Counted from the stretch's first letter, positions 27,293 through 36,679 are shown. The stretch: 64,000 nucleotides of DNA from Vallitalea longa (GCF_027923465.1 NZ_BRLB01000008.1:124001-188000); one strand, 5' to 3'. Numbers and translations: made by a program. The notes: generated by a model not told the origin, from the sequence alone.

Positions 27293-28258
27293 TCACCTCA
27301 CTATTTCAAATGTTGTTTTATCTATATAATTCCAATTTTCTTTTAACCTCTTTAGGTCATCCATTAGCTTAAATAAAGCTTTTTCTTTTTTCTTTGACTC
27401 AAGCATGATATCAAAATCTCTATCTATTTCATTTTTTACAAGTTCAATGAAGTCTACAAATTCATTCGCAAATATATAATCTGAATGTTTTCTATCTAAT
27501 TTATCATCTCTTCCACTTGAGTAATGAATTTTGGGTAACCATACATCATTATTCCAGGTATTGAATATATCCTCAATATAGTCTTCTAATTTTTCTCCTT
27601 CATTATTACATTTATAATGGTGTGCATCTAATACCATAGGAACTTTTAATTTATTACATAGATTTAGAACGTCAATAATGTTAAAAGTCTTATCATCATT
27701 CTCAATAATAATTTTGTCGGTAATAATTTTAGGGAAAAGCCTGAAATTAGTAATAAACCTATTTAGTGCTTCTTTTTTACCACCACTCGAACCGCCTACA
27801 TGAATAATAATTTTAGAATTACTAAGATTTATATCTTCTAATATCATTGCTAAAAAATAGAGATTAGTTATTGTTTTTTCTACTATTTGTTTATTGGTAC
27901 TATTTATTACATTAAACTGGTCTGCATGTAGATCTATCCTCATATCATACTTTTTTATGATATTACCTATATATTTGAAATCAATGTTAAAATATTTTCT
28001 ATAATCCCAGTCTTTTACATCTGGGTGAGTAGCTAAAGGGATTAAATTAGATGTTAATCTATAGAAATGAATATCATTCTCCATATTATAGGTTAAAATT
28101 TTCTCTAAATCTTGTAAGTTGGATAATGTAACTTTCTTTAACTTGTTTATTTTTTGTTCTGAGGTAAGTCCTTTATAATATCTATAGGTAACAACACTCG
28201 ATGATGTGATTTTTTCTAAATTCAAAGCTAGAGAAACATATCCTAGTCGACACTTCAT
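27293..28258 (-). CDS. uvsE: UV-damage endonuclease (UVDE/UvsE)
   Basis: A 321-residue TIM-barrel endonuclease that nicks DNA 5' of UV lesions and starts an alternative excision repair. Family features are the N-terminus KCRLGYVSLALN, FYRLTSNLIPLATHP, RIDLHADQFNVIN, KIIIHVGGSSGGK, IIIENDDKTF, VPMVLDAHHYKCN and LPKIHYSSGR, which carry the metal-binding His, Glu and Asp residues. ATG at 28258 has GGAGG 9 bases upstream. It precedes splB by 4 bases, forming a UV-repair operon, and a 270-base gap with no gene lies upstream. Confidence 0.93.
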   Translation of the reverse strand: MKCRLGYVSLALNLEKITSSSVVTYRYYKGLTSEQKINKLKKVTLSNLQDLEKILTYNMENDIHFYRLTSNLIPLATHPDVKDWDYRKYFNIDFKYIGNIIKKYDMRIDLHADQFNVINSTNKQIVEKTITNLYFLAMILEDINLSNSKIIIHVGGSSGGKKEALNRFITNFRLFPKIITDKIIIENDDKTFNIIDVLNLCNKLKVPMVLDAHHYKCNNEGEKLEDYIEDIFNTWNNDVWLPKIHYSSGRDDKLDRKHSDYIFANEFVDFIELVKNEIDRDFDIMLESKKKEKALFKLMDDLKRLKENWNYIDKTTFEIVR

Positions 28259-28478
28259 TTCTATTTATCCTCCTTGTCTTTACACTATTATTATTCTATT
28301 TAAATATTTTTTTATACCTGAAAATATTTTAAGAATAATATAAACTATTTATAATTTTGAATGTATGATTTTTTTATATTGTGTAATATTATGAGATTTG
28401 TTAACCTATATATATCAAGTTCAACAGAATTAAGACTAAGAAATTAATATTTCTTAAGATTACCGAATAAGTTTCGTA

Positions 28479-28507
28479 GAAAAAAAGTGTACATCACTGT
28501 ACACTTT
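28479..28507 (-). terminator. Terminator of the DUF3881 gene
   Basis: Perfect 10-bp stem AAAGTGTACA/TGTACACTTT with a 4-base loop (28484-28507), followed on the minus strand by TTTTTC. It lies 19 bases after the stop. Confidence 0.85.
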
Positions 28508-28525
28508 ATAAAGTAACTTTTATTT

Positions 28526-29398
28526 TCAACTAAATTCCAAATAACCCTCAACATAACATATACCTTTGAATCTCATACCTTTTGAGGGAACACCGACTAA
28601 ATCTTTTTTGTTAACACAAACTTGCAATTTAAAATTCAAGCATATCAAATCTAATATATATACCTTTTCTTTGGTTAAAGAATTGGTTTTTATTTTAAAA
28701 TCCTCTATTGTTCCCAATATGGAATACTCAGCATCATTTAGCCCGTATGGGATAAAAAATCCTTCTAATATGGTTAATAGATCTTCATGTTTTGTCCTTA
28801 CTTTGAATAATTCCGCTGACTGTTCAGCATCAATTTCCAATAATTGAAGTGCTTCTTCGTCACCATCCCTAGCAAGTTCTAGTAGATTAGCTCTCCACTC
28901 TTCTTCTTCTTGTTCCAGATTCTTATCTACTTGGTCTTTATTTATAGGTAATATTACTGTACCTTCCGTGGATAATGCAACTAATCTTATGTTCTCCACA
29001 TAAGCTTCTTCATCTTCGTCTATATCTAAATAATCAACTACATTCTGAAGATAAAAAGTAATGGGATTACCAGTTTTTATATCTTCAAAATATACATAAT
29101 AATCATCTTTATTATCAGAATATATCACATCAACTTCATCAATATCCATAGGTAATTTACCTTTTTTGTATGGTATAACAGAAAAAATTTTCATTTCTTC
29201 ATTTTCATCTAATTCTCCTCTGACTATTATACCAAATGTGTCACCGTATTCTTTAAGAAGTTCTACCTTAATTTTATCTTTACCATAATTAGAAATATAT
29301 TTCTCCGTAGGATTATTTATAATTTTTTGCACAATATCTTTTATTTTCTTATTCTCTACATAATCTTTAAAACCAACTGCACTCAAATATTGCTCCAT
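28526..29398 (-). CDS. DUF3881-type protein of unknown function
   Basis: A 290-residue cytoplasmic protein that looks like the DUF3881 family found in Lachnospiraceae and relatives. It starts MEQYLSAVGF and has an acidic middle (LEQEEEEWRANLLELARDGDEEALQLLEIDAEQ, shown here as LEQEEEEWRANL and DGDEEALQLLEID). The C-terminal barrel-like part includes ILGTIEDFKIKTNSLTKEKV and the ending MRFKGICYVEGYLEF. No catalytic motif is visible. The ATG at 29398 has GGTG 6 bases upstream; two GTG codons just before it are less likely starts. It is monocistronic. The family assignment is from memory of its pattern. Confidence 0.75.
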   Translation of the reverse strand: MEQYLSAVGFKDYVENKKIKDIVQKIINNPTEKYISNYGKDKIKVELLKEYGDTFGIIVRGELDENEEMKIFSVIPYKKGKLPMDIDEVDVIYSDNKDDYYVYFEDIKTGNPITFYLQNVVDYLDIDEDEEAYVENIRLVALSTEGTVILPINKDQVDKNLEQEEEEWRANLLELARDGDEEALQLLEIDAEQSAELFKVRTKHEDLLTILEGFFIPYGLNDAEYSILGTIEDFKIKTNSLTKEKVYILDLICLNFKLQVCVNKKDLVGVPSKGMRFKGICYVEGYLEFS

Positions 29399-29500
29399 TA
29401 TCTTCACCACTCTTCTACATACTTAACTACTATTATAAAATTATATGTAGAATTATAGTAACATTACATATAGTAAATGTCTAGCCATATATTAAATAAA

Positions 29501-30778
29501 TTATAATTGCTCTAAAGCATTTTCTAGATCATTAATGATATCTTCAATATTTTCTATACCAACTGAAAATCTAATTAGGTCCGGCTTAACACCTGAAGCA
29601 ATCTGTTCTTCTTCAGTTAATTGTCTGTGAGTTGTACTGGCTGGATGCAAAATACAAGATCTAGTATCAGCTACATGAACAACCAACTTAATTAAATCAA
29701 GATTATCTATAAGCTTTTCTCCTGCTTCTCTTCCACCTTTAACACCAAATGTTAAAACTCCGCTGCATCCATTTGACAAATACTTCTTGGCAAGTTCATG
29801 AGTTGGATGACTTTCTAAGCCTGGATAAGTAACCCAAGCTATTTTATCATTTTTTTCAAGCCACTTAGCAGCTGCTAATGCATTATCACTATGACGTTCC
29901 ATTCTAAGTGGTAGTGTCTCCAATCCGATATGCATCAAAAAGGCATTAAATGGGCTCATTGTCGCTCCAATATCTCTTAGTAATTGAACACGTACTTTGG
30001 TAATATATGCAGCCTCTTTAAAATCTCTAACATACACTACTCCATGATAGCTTTCATCTGGAGTTGTCATTTCTGGGAACTTTCCGTTATCCCAATTGAA
30101 CTTACCACTATCAATTATCATACCACCTACACTTGTTGCATGGCCATCAGTATATTTGGTACAAGAATGAACTACAATATCTGCTCCATGTTCAAAAGGT
30201 CTACATAGATATGGTGTTGCAAAAGTATTATCCACTATTAGTGGAACATTATTATCATGTGCTAATGTTGAGAATTTATCAAAATCAAGAACATTAAGAC
30301 TAGGGTTACCTATAGTCTCTGCAAAAACACCTTTTGTATTAGGTTTTACATAAGTCTTAAGTTCTTCAAGGCTGAGTTCAGGATCAACGAAAGTAACTTC
30401 GATACCATATTTACTTAATGTAGATTTAAGTAAAGTAAATGATCCACCATATAGAGTATTAGCTGCTAATAAGTGTTCTCCTGCTGTACATATAGTCATA
30501 ATAGATAACAATGTAGCTGCCTGTCCAGATGAAGTAGCCATAGCTCCAACACCGCCTTCAAGCATAGCCATTTTTTTCTCTAGAGCCTCTACTGTCGGAT
30601 TACTTATTCTTGAATACATATGACCTGCTGCCTGTAAATCAAATAATTTCGCTACTTCTTCACAAGTATCGTACTTATAAGTTGTACTCTGATATATCGG
30701 TAACACTCTCGGTTCTGAATTACCTGGTTCATATCCGCCTTGTACAGCTTTAGTTTCTATTTTCCATTTTTTGTCCAT
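29501..30778 (-). CDS. metY: O-acetylhomoserine aminocarboxypropyltransferase (sulfhydrylase)
   Basis: A 425-residue PLP enzyme of the Cys/Met metabolism family. It joins O-acetylhomoserine with sulfide or methanethiol to give homocysteine or methionine. The PLP lysine is Lys208 in VVHSCTKYTDGHATSVGG. Other landmarks are ETKAVQGGYEPG at the N-terminus, YSRISNPTVEALEKKMAMLE, ATSSGQAATLLS and VDNTFATPYLCRPFEHGAD. The length (about 425) and the THRQL/SVGIENIEDI ending match MetY rather than the shorter cystathionine enzymes. ATG at 30778 with AGGAGGG 9 bases upstream. No S-box is seen upstream. The gene stands alone. Confidence 0.92.
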   Translation of the reverse strand: MDKKWKIETKAVQGGYEPGNSEPRVLPIYQSTTYKYDTCEEVAKLFDLQAAGHMYSRISNPTVEALEKKMAMLEGGVGAMATSSGQAATLLSIMTICTAGEHLLAANTLYGGSFTLLKSTLSKYGIEVTFVDPELSLEELKTYVKPNTKGVFAETIGNPSLNVLDFDKFSTLAHDNNVPLIVDNTFATPYLCRPFEHGADIVVHSCTKYTDGHATSVGGMIIDSGKFNWDNGKFPEMTTPDESYHGVVYVRDFKEAAYITKVRVQLLRDIGATMSPFNAFLMHIGLETLPLRMERHSDNALAAAKWLEKNDKIAWVTYPGLESHPTHELAKKYLSNGCSGVLTFGVKGGREAGEKLIDNLDLIKLVVHVADTRSCILHPASTTHRQLTEEEQIASGVKPDLIRFSVGIENIEDIINDLENALEQL

Positions 30779-30950
30779 TATAGTACCCTCCTGTCTAAAT
30801 ATTGTTTATATTATAGAGTATATATTATAAAAATTCAATATAATAATTTACCAAAGTACCTGTAAAGAGCTATTTCAGCTATAGTAATAAATGGTACATT
30901 TATTTTTATTCATTAAATTTATATAAAATTGCATAATTTCCAACTTAATT

Positions 30951-31008
30951 CTATACGCACAATATGCAGTTTATAATGGTAGATTGAATTAGGCATATTG
31001 TGCTATAG
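30951..31008. repeat. Inverted repeat between metY and the PhzF-family gene
   Basis: Eleven-base perfect arms GCACAATATGC (30957-30967) and GCATATTGTGC (30993-31003) are extended by CTATA/TATAG with one bulged C, around 25 bases. No T run follows on the minus strand, so it is a poor terminator. It may be an operator pair for metY or an RNA hairpin. Confidence 0.5.
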
Positions 31009-31042
31009 AAATCAGTAGAAGGGAATTATTCAATTATCTTAA

Positions 31043-31954
31043 TTAAATATTTATATATACACTGGTTTTAAAAACTATCATAGCATCCCCTATAATTTTT
31101 ACTTCTATAGGTTCTTTATTATAAGTCTTAACGTGAACTTCCATTGTACCAGTTCTATTCATTGCTTCACCTTGCTTAGCTTTGAATTTAAATGTTTCAT
31201 CAGTATAATCAACTACTTTATGATGAACCAGATAAGCTCCTAATGGACCATTAGCATTACCAGTCACAGGATCTTCCACTATTCCAATTGCAGGAGCAAA
31301 CATTCTTCCTTTTACAAGAATATCTTTCTCATCAGAATCTAAAGTAAAAACATAATAACCATTACAGTCAATCAACTCACTTAGATTAGCAAGTTTAATT
31401 AAGTCAGGTTCAAGGTTGTTAAGTAATTCTAGGTTATTAATAGCTATCATAACTTTCGAATGACCTGTTGATACTATCTGTATAGGACAATTCTCAGCTA
31501 AATCATCTTCTGTTATGTTTAGTGCTGATAATAATATTTCTCTATTTTCGCCTAATATATAATTACCCAATTCTACTTTGCCTTGAGTCATTATTATTTT
31601 ATAATCGTCATTTTCTTTTACTATATCCACAGGTAATATACCTGCACCTGTTTTTTGAATAACTCTCATGCTGTTTAATTGCTTTTCATATGCCCTTACA
31701 TAATGTGCTGCTATAGTAGCATGCCCGCATATGGGGACTTCTTTAGTAGGAGTAAAATAGCGAAGATAAACATCATATTTATCACTATCTGAAGAAAATA
31801 CAAATGCAGTTTCAGAGTTATTAAGTTCTCTTGCTATAGCCTGCATCATATGAGAAGTTAAACCATCTGCGTTAATTACAACACTTGCAGGATTTCCTTT
31901 GAATAATTCTTTTGTAAAAGAATCGACTTGATATAGATTGTATTTTTTCTTCAC
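31043..31954 (-). CDS. PhzF-family isomerase/epimerase-like protein
   Basis: A 303-residue PhzF-like protein with the family's two-fold alpha/beta-barrel pattern. Conserved stretches are VDSFTKELFKGNPASVV, ARELNNSETAFVF (the catalytic Glu), FTPTKEVPICGHATIAAHYV and GIVEDPVTGNANGPLGAYLV. Most members have unknown substrates; a few isomerise or epimerise small metabolites. I chose GTG at 31954 because GAGGTG lies 8 bases upstream. A frame extending to 32059 has no ribosome site and runs into the promoter region. It is divergent from an HxlR-type regulator that probably controls it. Confidence 0.88.
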   Translation of the reverse strand: MKKKYNLYQVDSFTKELFKGNPASVVINADGLTSHMMQAIARELNNSETAFVFSSDSDKYDVYLRYFTPTKEVPICGHATIAAHYVRAYEKQLNSMRVIQKTGAGILPVDIVKENDDYKIIMTQGKVELGNYILGENREILLSALNITEDDLAENCPIQIVSTGHSKVMIAINNLELLNNLEPDLIKLANLSELIDCNGYYVFTLDSDEKDILVKGRMFAPAIGIVEDPVTGNANGPLGAYLVHHKVVDYTDETFKFKAKQGEAMNRTGTMEVHVKTYNKEPIEVKIIGDAMIVFKTSVYINI

Positions 31955-32102
31955 GTAATTGCACCTCACTAAATTAATTAAATCTATGTAAAATATCTTT
32001 ACATAGGATATTATATACATTATTATAGAATAATTATAATATAATGCAAGTACGCACATTTTAATCAGTAACTAACCATTATGAAAGTAGAGGTGATATG
32101 TA

Positions 32103-32456
32103 ATGAATGATAAAGCTTTAGAAGTTTTTCCCAACCTTAAAAACAGACAAAAAGATTTTATATGTTCTATTGGTTTTACAATGACAGTAATAGGAAGTAA
32201 ATGGCGGGCAATAATGTTATGGCATATAATTAAAAATCAGCCTATACGATATGGAGAATTGAAAAAGATTATACCTAAGATCAGTCATAAAGTCTTATCT
32301 TCGGAATTAAAGCTTCTTGAAGAAGATGGGCTAATATATAGGAAAGCATATCCTACTATTCCCCCAAAAGTTGAATATATACCCACAGAAAGAGGGTTAT
32401 CACTTGAAAATATTCTTGCTGAATTATGCAAATGGGGTAAGGAATATATGTCTTGA
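32103..32456 (+). CDS. HxlR-family transcriptional regulator
   Basis: A 117-residue winged-helix protein of the HxlR type. It has the core MTVIGSKWRAIMLWHIIKNQ, PIRYGELKKIIPKISHKVLS, SELKLLEEDGLIYRKAY and VEYIPTERG. A cysteine just before the core (FICSIGF) matches the position of redox-reactive cysteines in some members. ATG at 32103 with AGAGGTGATATGTA upstream. It is divergent from the PhzF-family gene with a 148-base shared promoter region, the usual arrangement for HxlR proteins and their targets. The inducer is unknown. Confidence 0.9.
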   Translation: MNDKALEVFPNLKNRQKDFICSIGFTMTVIGSKWRAIMLWHIIKNQPIRYGELKKIIPKISHKVLSSELKLLEEDGLIYRKAYPTIPPKVEYIPTERGLSLENILAELCKWGKEYMS

Positions 32457-32537
32457 TAGTATTAATATCAGATAAGATTACATAATATATTTTATGTAAA
32501 TCCCATTGAAAATTTTTTAATAATTTTATTAAATAAG

Positions 32538-32607
32538 CTCAACTTTTTCACATAAGAACAACTATAGGCAAGCTTCTTAAAGAATATTATAAAGTGAAAA
32601 AGTTGAG
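32538..32607 (-). terminator. Long-loop inverted repeat after the sugar importer operon
   Basis: Perfect 14-base arms CTCAACTTTTTCAC (32538-32551) and its complement (32594-32607) surround 42 bases that include AAGCTT. It lies between the convergent HxlR and permease genes. On the minus strand the tail is T-rich (CTTATTTAAT), so it may end the importer operon, though not as a classic terminator. Confidence 0.5.
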
Positions 32608-32635
32608 TTATTAACTATTATCCAATTATTCCTAT

Positions 32636-33829
32636 TTAGTTTTTCTTCTTGGTTGATATATCTACCCAAACCGCTAATAGAAGTATAAGTCCTTTTACGA
32701 TATACTGCCAAGTCGGACCTACATTCATTAAACTCATACCATTGTTGAGAGTTGCCATAACTAATGCACCAATTATTGCACCTACTATAGTTCCTTCTCC
32801 ACCCATGGTACTAGTTCCACCGATAATTGCTGATGCTATAACTTCAAGTTCAAGTCCTGCTCCAGCAGAAGCACTTGCAGCATTTAATCTTGCTGTAAAA
32901 ATGATAGCTCCTAATGCAGATAATACTCCCATGGATGCAAATATTAATAGATTCCTTTGTTTGATATTGATACCTGATAATCTTGAAGCTTCTTTATTAC
33001 CTCCAATAGCATATACATGTCTACCGAAAGTGGTATTCTTAGTAAGGAATGTATATAAAATACCCACTATCAAAACTAATACGATAGAATAAGGTACACC
33101 TTTATAAGATGCCATTATACCAAAGAAAATTGCTATAGCTATAGATATAGTAAGCATTTTTAAAATTTGTAAGTTATTTGGTATTATATCGAATTTATAT
33201 TTTTTTCTTTCCCTTCTTTTCTTGATTTCTAAAATATTATAGATAATAATAGCAATTATACCTATAATAACTGTTGTCATATTAATAGAGGCAGAACCTA
33301 TATTTATAGAGCCGATATTTGGAATATATCCTTGACCAAGAGCTTTAAAACTATCATCTAGGGGAGCAATGGTTGCCCCATTAGTTACACCTAGAAGAGC
33401 TCCTTTGAAAATCATCATACCCGCAAGAGTTACAATAAATGCAGGTACATTTCTGTAAGCAACCCAATAACCTTGCCATAATCCAATAAGTAGACCTGCA
33501 AATAAAGTCAATACTATAGTAAGTAGAGTTCCATAATGCAAATTGACTTGCAAAGTTGCAGCTACTGCTCCTAGAAATCCTACTACTGAACCAATTGATA
33601 GATCAATGTGACCGGCAACAATGACTAATACAACACCACAGGCTAGAATCGCTATATAGGATGTCTGAATGAATAGGTTGGATAAGTTCCTTGGCATTAT
33701 GAATGTACCGCCAGTAAGTATTGTAAATATGATCATCAATCCGATTAATGCTATGAACATAGTATATTGTTTTATATTTTTCCTTAGTGATACTCTAATA
33801 AGATTTATAATTCCATTTTCTTTAGACAT
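32636..33829 (-). CDS. Sugar ABC transporter permease, XylH-like
   Basis: A 397-residue CUT2 permease with about ten transmembrane segments. Characteristic stretches are LACGVVLVIVAGHIDLSIGS, AAVAATLQVNLHYG, VPAFIVTLAGMMIFKGALLG, YAIGGNKEASRLSGINIKQ and IGGTSTMGGEGTIVGAIIGA. The length, greater than the usual 320-340 of ribose permeases, fits XylH. The ATG at 33829 uses GGGAGGG formed by the last codons of the ATPase gene, so translation is coupled. It is the last gene of the binding protein-ATPase-permease operon and would carry a pentose, probably xylose. Confidence 0.92.
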   Translation of the reverse strand: MSKENGIINLIRVSLRKNIKQYTMFIALIGLMIIFTILTGGTFIMPRNLSNLFIQTSYIAILACGVVLVIVAGHIDLSIGSVVGFLGAVAATLQVNLHYGTLLTIVLTLFAGLLIGLWQGYWVAYRNVPAFIVTLAGMMIFKGALLGVTNGATIAPLDDSFKALGQGYIPNIGSINIGSASINMTTVIIGIIAIIIYNILEIKKRRERKKYKFDIIPNNLQILKMLTISIAIAIFFGIMASYKGVPYSIVLVLIVGILYTFLTKNTTFGRHVYAIGGNKEASRLSGINIKQRNLLIFASMGVLSALGAIIFTARLNAASASAGAGLELEVIASAIIGGTSTMGGEGTIVGAIIGALVMATLNNGMSLMNVGPTWQYIVKGLILLLAVWVDISTKKKN

Positions 33830-33831
33830 TT

Positions 33832-35352
33832 TTACATCCCTCCCGTTGCATATTGCATAACTACCTCTTGTGATGCTTCTTTATAATCAAGTTCACCTGT
33901 CAATTTACCTTCGTGCATAATAAGAATTCTATCACTCATCCCTAGAATCTCAGGAAGTTCAGATGAAATCATAATAATGGAAACACCTTTTTCTACCAAC
34001 TCATTCATAATATTATATATCTCATATTTAGCTCCTACATCTATTCCTCTAGTTGGTTCATCTAGTATAAGAACCTTTGGATCAGCCATTAACCATTTGG
34101 CTAAAACAACTTTTTGTTGGTTACCTCCACTTAGATTACTGACTTTCTGTTCTATTGATGGCGTTTTAGTTTTTAGAGCTTTTACGTATTGATTAGTGAT
34201 CTTAATCTCTTCATTGTCATTTATTACACCATTTCTAGATATTTTGTGCAGATTAGCTAATGTTGTATTTTCTTTTATATCCATTCCCAGAACAAGTCCA
34301 TTTACTTTTCTATCTTCTGATAGATAACATAATCCTTTTCTGATAGCTGTTCTAGGATTATTGATGACTTCTTCTTTTCCTTCAATCTTAACCGTTCCAG
34401 ATTTATTGACTCCATAAGAACCAAATAGACTCATAGCAAGTTCTGTTCTTCCTGCTCCCATAAGCCCTGCAATACCTAATATTTCTCCTTTTCTAGCAGT
34501 GAAAGAAATATTATCTAGCATTTTTTTATCAGGCATTTCTGGATTATATACAGTTAGATTGTCTACTTCAAGTACAGGCTCTAACGGTTTATGCTCTTTT
34601 CGTGGAAATCTCTGAGTTAATTCTCTACCTACCATTAAGGATATTATTTTATCCTCTGTCATACTATCATCATTTACCATTGTTGATATAGTCTGACCAT
34701 CTCTAAGGATAGTTATATTGTCTGCTATATCTTTTACTTCATTTAATTTATGGGAAATATAAATGCATGTAACACCTTTACTCTTTAGTCCTCTAATAAT
34801 ATTAAGAAGGTTTTCACTTTCTGTCTCATTTAATGCTGCTGTAGGTTCATCTAATATTAGGATATTGACATTCTTAGATATAGCTTTCGCAATCTCAATT
34901 AATTGTTGTTTTCCTATTCCAAGTTTTATTATCTTAGTTAACGGATTATCGTCTAATCCGACTTCTTTCAATAATTTTGAAGTATTGGCTATTGTTTTGT
35001 TCCAATCTATCATACCCATTTTCTTGATTTCATTACCGAGATAAATATTTTCTGCTATATTCATCTCTTTAACTAGTGCAAGTTCCTGATATATGATAGC
35101 TATACCTGCATTTTCCGATTCTTTTATACCATTATATCTTTGTTCTTTTCCATCAAGCATTATTCTTCCTGTGTAACTACCATATGGATGAACCCCACTT
35201 AGTACTTTCATCAAAGTAGATTTTCCTGCACCATTTTCTCCTACTAAAGCATGAATTTCTCCTCTTTTTACTTGAAAATTAACATTATCAAGAGCTTTTA
35301 CACCAGGGAAAATTTTAGTTATATCTTGCATCTCAAGTATATAGTCATTCAT
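33832..35352 (-). CDS. Sugar ABC transporter ATP-binding protein, XylG-like
   Basis: A 506-residue ATPase with two nucleotide-binding domains, as in CUT2 importers. Domain 1 has Walker A GENGAGKSTLMKVLSG, signature LGIGKQQLIEIAKA and Walker B ILILDEPTAAL. Domain 2 has the degenerate GLMGAGRTELAMSLFG, signature NLSGGNQQKVVLAKWL and VLILDEPTRGIDVGA. The ATG at 35352 (MNDYILEMQD) has GGCGGTG 6 bases upstream; a GTG three codons earlier overlaps this site. It lies between the XylF-like and XylH-like genes. Xylose is inferred from the binding protein, not from this gene. Confidence 0.92.
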   Translation of the reverse strand: MNDYILEMQDITKIFPGVKALDNVNFQVKRGEIHALVGENGAGKSTLMKVLSGVHPYGSYTGRIMLDGKEQRYNGIKESENAGIAIIYQELALVKEMNIAENIYLGNEIKKMGMIDWNKTIANTSKLLKEVGLDDNPLTKIIKLGIGKQQLIEIAKAISKNVNILILDEPTAALNETESENLLNIIRGLKSKGVTCIYISHKLNEVKDIADNITILRDGQTISTMVNDDSMTEDKIISLMVGRELTQRFPRKEHKPLEPVLEVDNLTVYNPEMPDKKMLDNISFTARKGEILGIAGLMGAGRTELAMSLFGSYGVNKSGTVKIEGKEEVINNPRTAIRKGLCYLSEDRKVNGLVLGMDIKENTTLANLHKISRNGVINDNEEIKITNQYVKALKTKTPSIEQKVSNLSGGNQQKVVLAKWLMADPKVLILDEPTRGIDVGAKYEIYNIMNELVEKGVSIIMISSELPEILGMSDRILIMHEGKLTGELDYKEASQEVVMQYATGGM

Positions 35353-35386
35353 GCTAAGCACCGCCTTTCATCACTAAAATTTTGAA

Positions 35387-35413
35387 GGAGAAGAAATAAT
35401 CCATCTCTTCTCC
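35387..35413 (-). other. Intercistronic hairpin between XylF-like and XylG-like genes
   Basis: Seven-base stem GGAGAAG/CTTCTCC with a 13-base loop in the 113-base spacer. Such hairpins often protect the upstream binding-protein message and set its excess over the ATPase and permease. No strong T run follows, so it is not a full terminator. Confidence 0.5.
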
Positions 35414-35465
35414 GAATTTATACTGTTATACCATCAAAAACTCTTATATCATCAACTATAATATA

Positions 35466-36491
35466 TTAATCTCTATATACATCTTCTTTTTCCAAGTAAC
35501 CGCTATCTATTAGTAATTCATCTATATTATCTTTATCAACTGCATATGGAGTTAATAAAATAGATGGAACGTCAACTGATGCATTATTAACAGTTTGATT
35601 AGCTTTTTCTAATTCTTCACCTTTAACTAATGCTACTGCTGCTTTTACAGCTTCTTCTCCTAATAATCTTGTATCTTTAAATATAGTCATTGTTTGTGTA
35701 CCTTCAACAATTCTAATTGCTCCTGCAAGTTCAGCATCTTGTCCTGTAATAGGTACTTCTCCAGCAAGTCCTTGTGCCGCTAAAGCTTGAACTGCTCCAC
35801 CAGCAGTACCATCGTTAGGAGCTAATATAGCATCTACTTTATTATTATTAGCTGTAAGAGCATTCTCAACAATCTTTAAAGCATTTTCTGGCTTCCAGTC
35901 ATCAACAGGCTGGTCTACTAAAACTTTGATTTTTCCACTATCCACAAGTGGCTGAATGTATTTCATAGCACCTTCTTTGAATAATGTTGCATTGTTGTCT
36001 GTTGGTGCACCTGCCATTAGGAAATAATTTCCTTCTGGAACTAAATCTGTAATATATTTACCTTGTAATTCTCCAACTTTAACATTGTCGAATGATATAT
36101 ATACATCTATGTTTTCTGTATTCATTATTAATCGGTCGTAAGAAATTACTTTGATACCTTCTTTGCTTGCTTCATCAACAATTGAAGCTGCTGCTGATGC
36201 ATCTTGAGGAGCAACTATTAGAGCATCTACTCCTTGAGCTATAAGGTTCTTTGCTTGTGAATCTTGTTGTGATAAATCATTATTAGCCACTTGGACTTTT
36301 AATTCTACCCCTAATTCTTTTGCTACTGCTTCCATTTTCTCTTTATCTCTTACCCATCTTTCTTCCTGTTGTGTTGGAAGTGATAGACCTATAACGATTT
36401 TGTCATCCTTCTTAGCTGAACAACCTGCAAATAATGAAGTTAACATTGTAAGCCCTATAATAAGTGACATCATCTTTAATTTTTTTCTCAT
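35466..36491 (-). CDS. Xylose-type sugar-binding lipoprotein, XylF-like
   Basis: A 341-residue periplasmic-binding protein of the ribose/xylose type. The lipobox is LFAGC, giving a lipid-anchored Cys. The mature domain begins KIVIGLSLPTQQEERWVRDK and has VISYDRLIMNTENIDVYISF, MAGAPTDNNATLFKEGAM, ILAPNDGTAGGAVQALAAQG and PITGQDAELAGAIRIVEGTQ, closely matching XylF. ATG at 36491 with CGGAGGG 6 bases upstream. It begins the importer operon, separated from the sensory genes by a terminator. It shares about one-third of its pattern with the anchored sensor encoded upstream, which implies a shared ligand, probably D-xylose. Confidence 0.92.
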   Translation of the reverse strand: MRKKLKMMSLIIGLTMLTSLFAGCSAKKDDKIVIGLSLPTQQEERWVRDKEKMEAVAKELGVELKVQVANNDLSQQDSQAKNLIAQGVDALIVAPQDASAAASIVDEASKEGIKVISYDRLIMNTENIDVYISFDNVKVGELQGKYITDLVPEGNYFLMAGAPTDNNATLFKEGAMKYIQPLVDSGKIKVLVDQPVDDWKPENALKIVENALTANNNKVDAILAPNDGTAGGAVQALAAQGLAGEVPITGQDAELAGAIRIVEGTQTMTIFKDTRLLGEEAVKAAVALVKGEELEKANQTVNNASVDVPSILLTPYAVDKDNIDELLIDSGYLEKEDVYRD

Positions 36492-36555
36492 AATATCCCT
36501 CCGTTTAATTTTATAATTACTTTATAAGGTGCTTTCCTTATCTACATACATTGTA

Positions 36556-36580
36556 ATAAAAAAGAGCCCTAAAGGCTCTA
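36556..36580 (-). terminator. Terminator between sensory operon and XylFGH-like operon
   Basis: Stem AGAGCC/GGCTCT (36563-36579, loop 5) followed on the minus strand by six T. It lies 100 bases after the anchored-sensor stop and 65 bases before the XylF-like start. Importer expression must therefore come from a promoter in this short gap or from controlled readthrough. Confidence 0.85.
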
Positions 36581-36679
36581 GAATAAATTATTAATAACTT
36601 ACTTATTTTAACTTGTTATTTTTAATGAGTTTAACATATAGTACAATTTTAATATTAAATTATTCCATCATATATTAAA

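Noticed and set aside
30779-31042. Possible S-box (SAM) or other sulfur riboswitch before metY
   Set aside because: The conserved S-box core and its helices could not be found; only a long inverted repeat is present.
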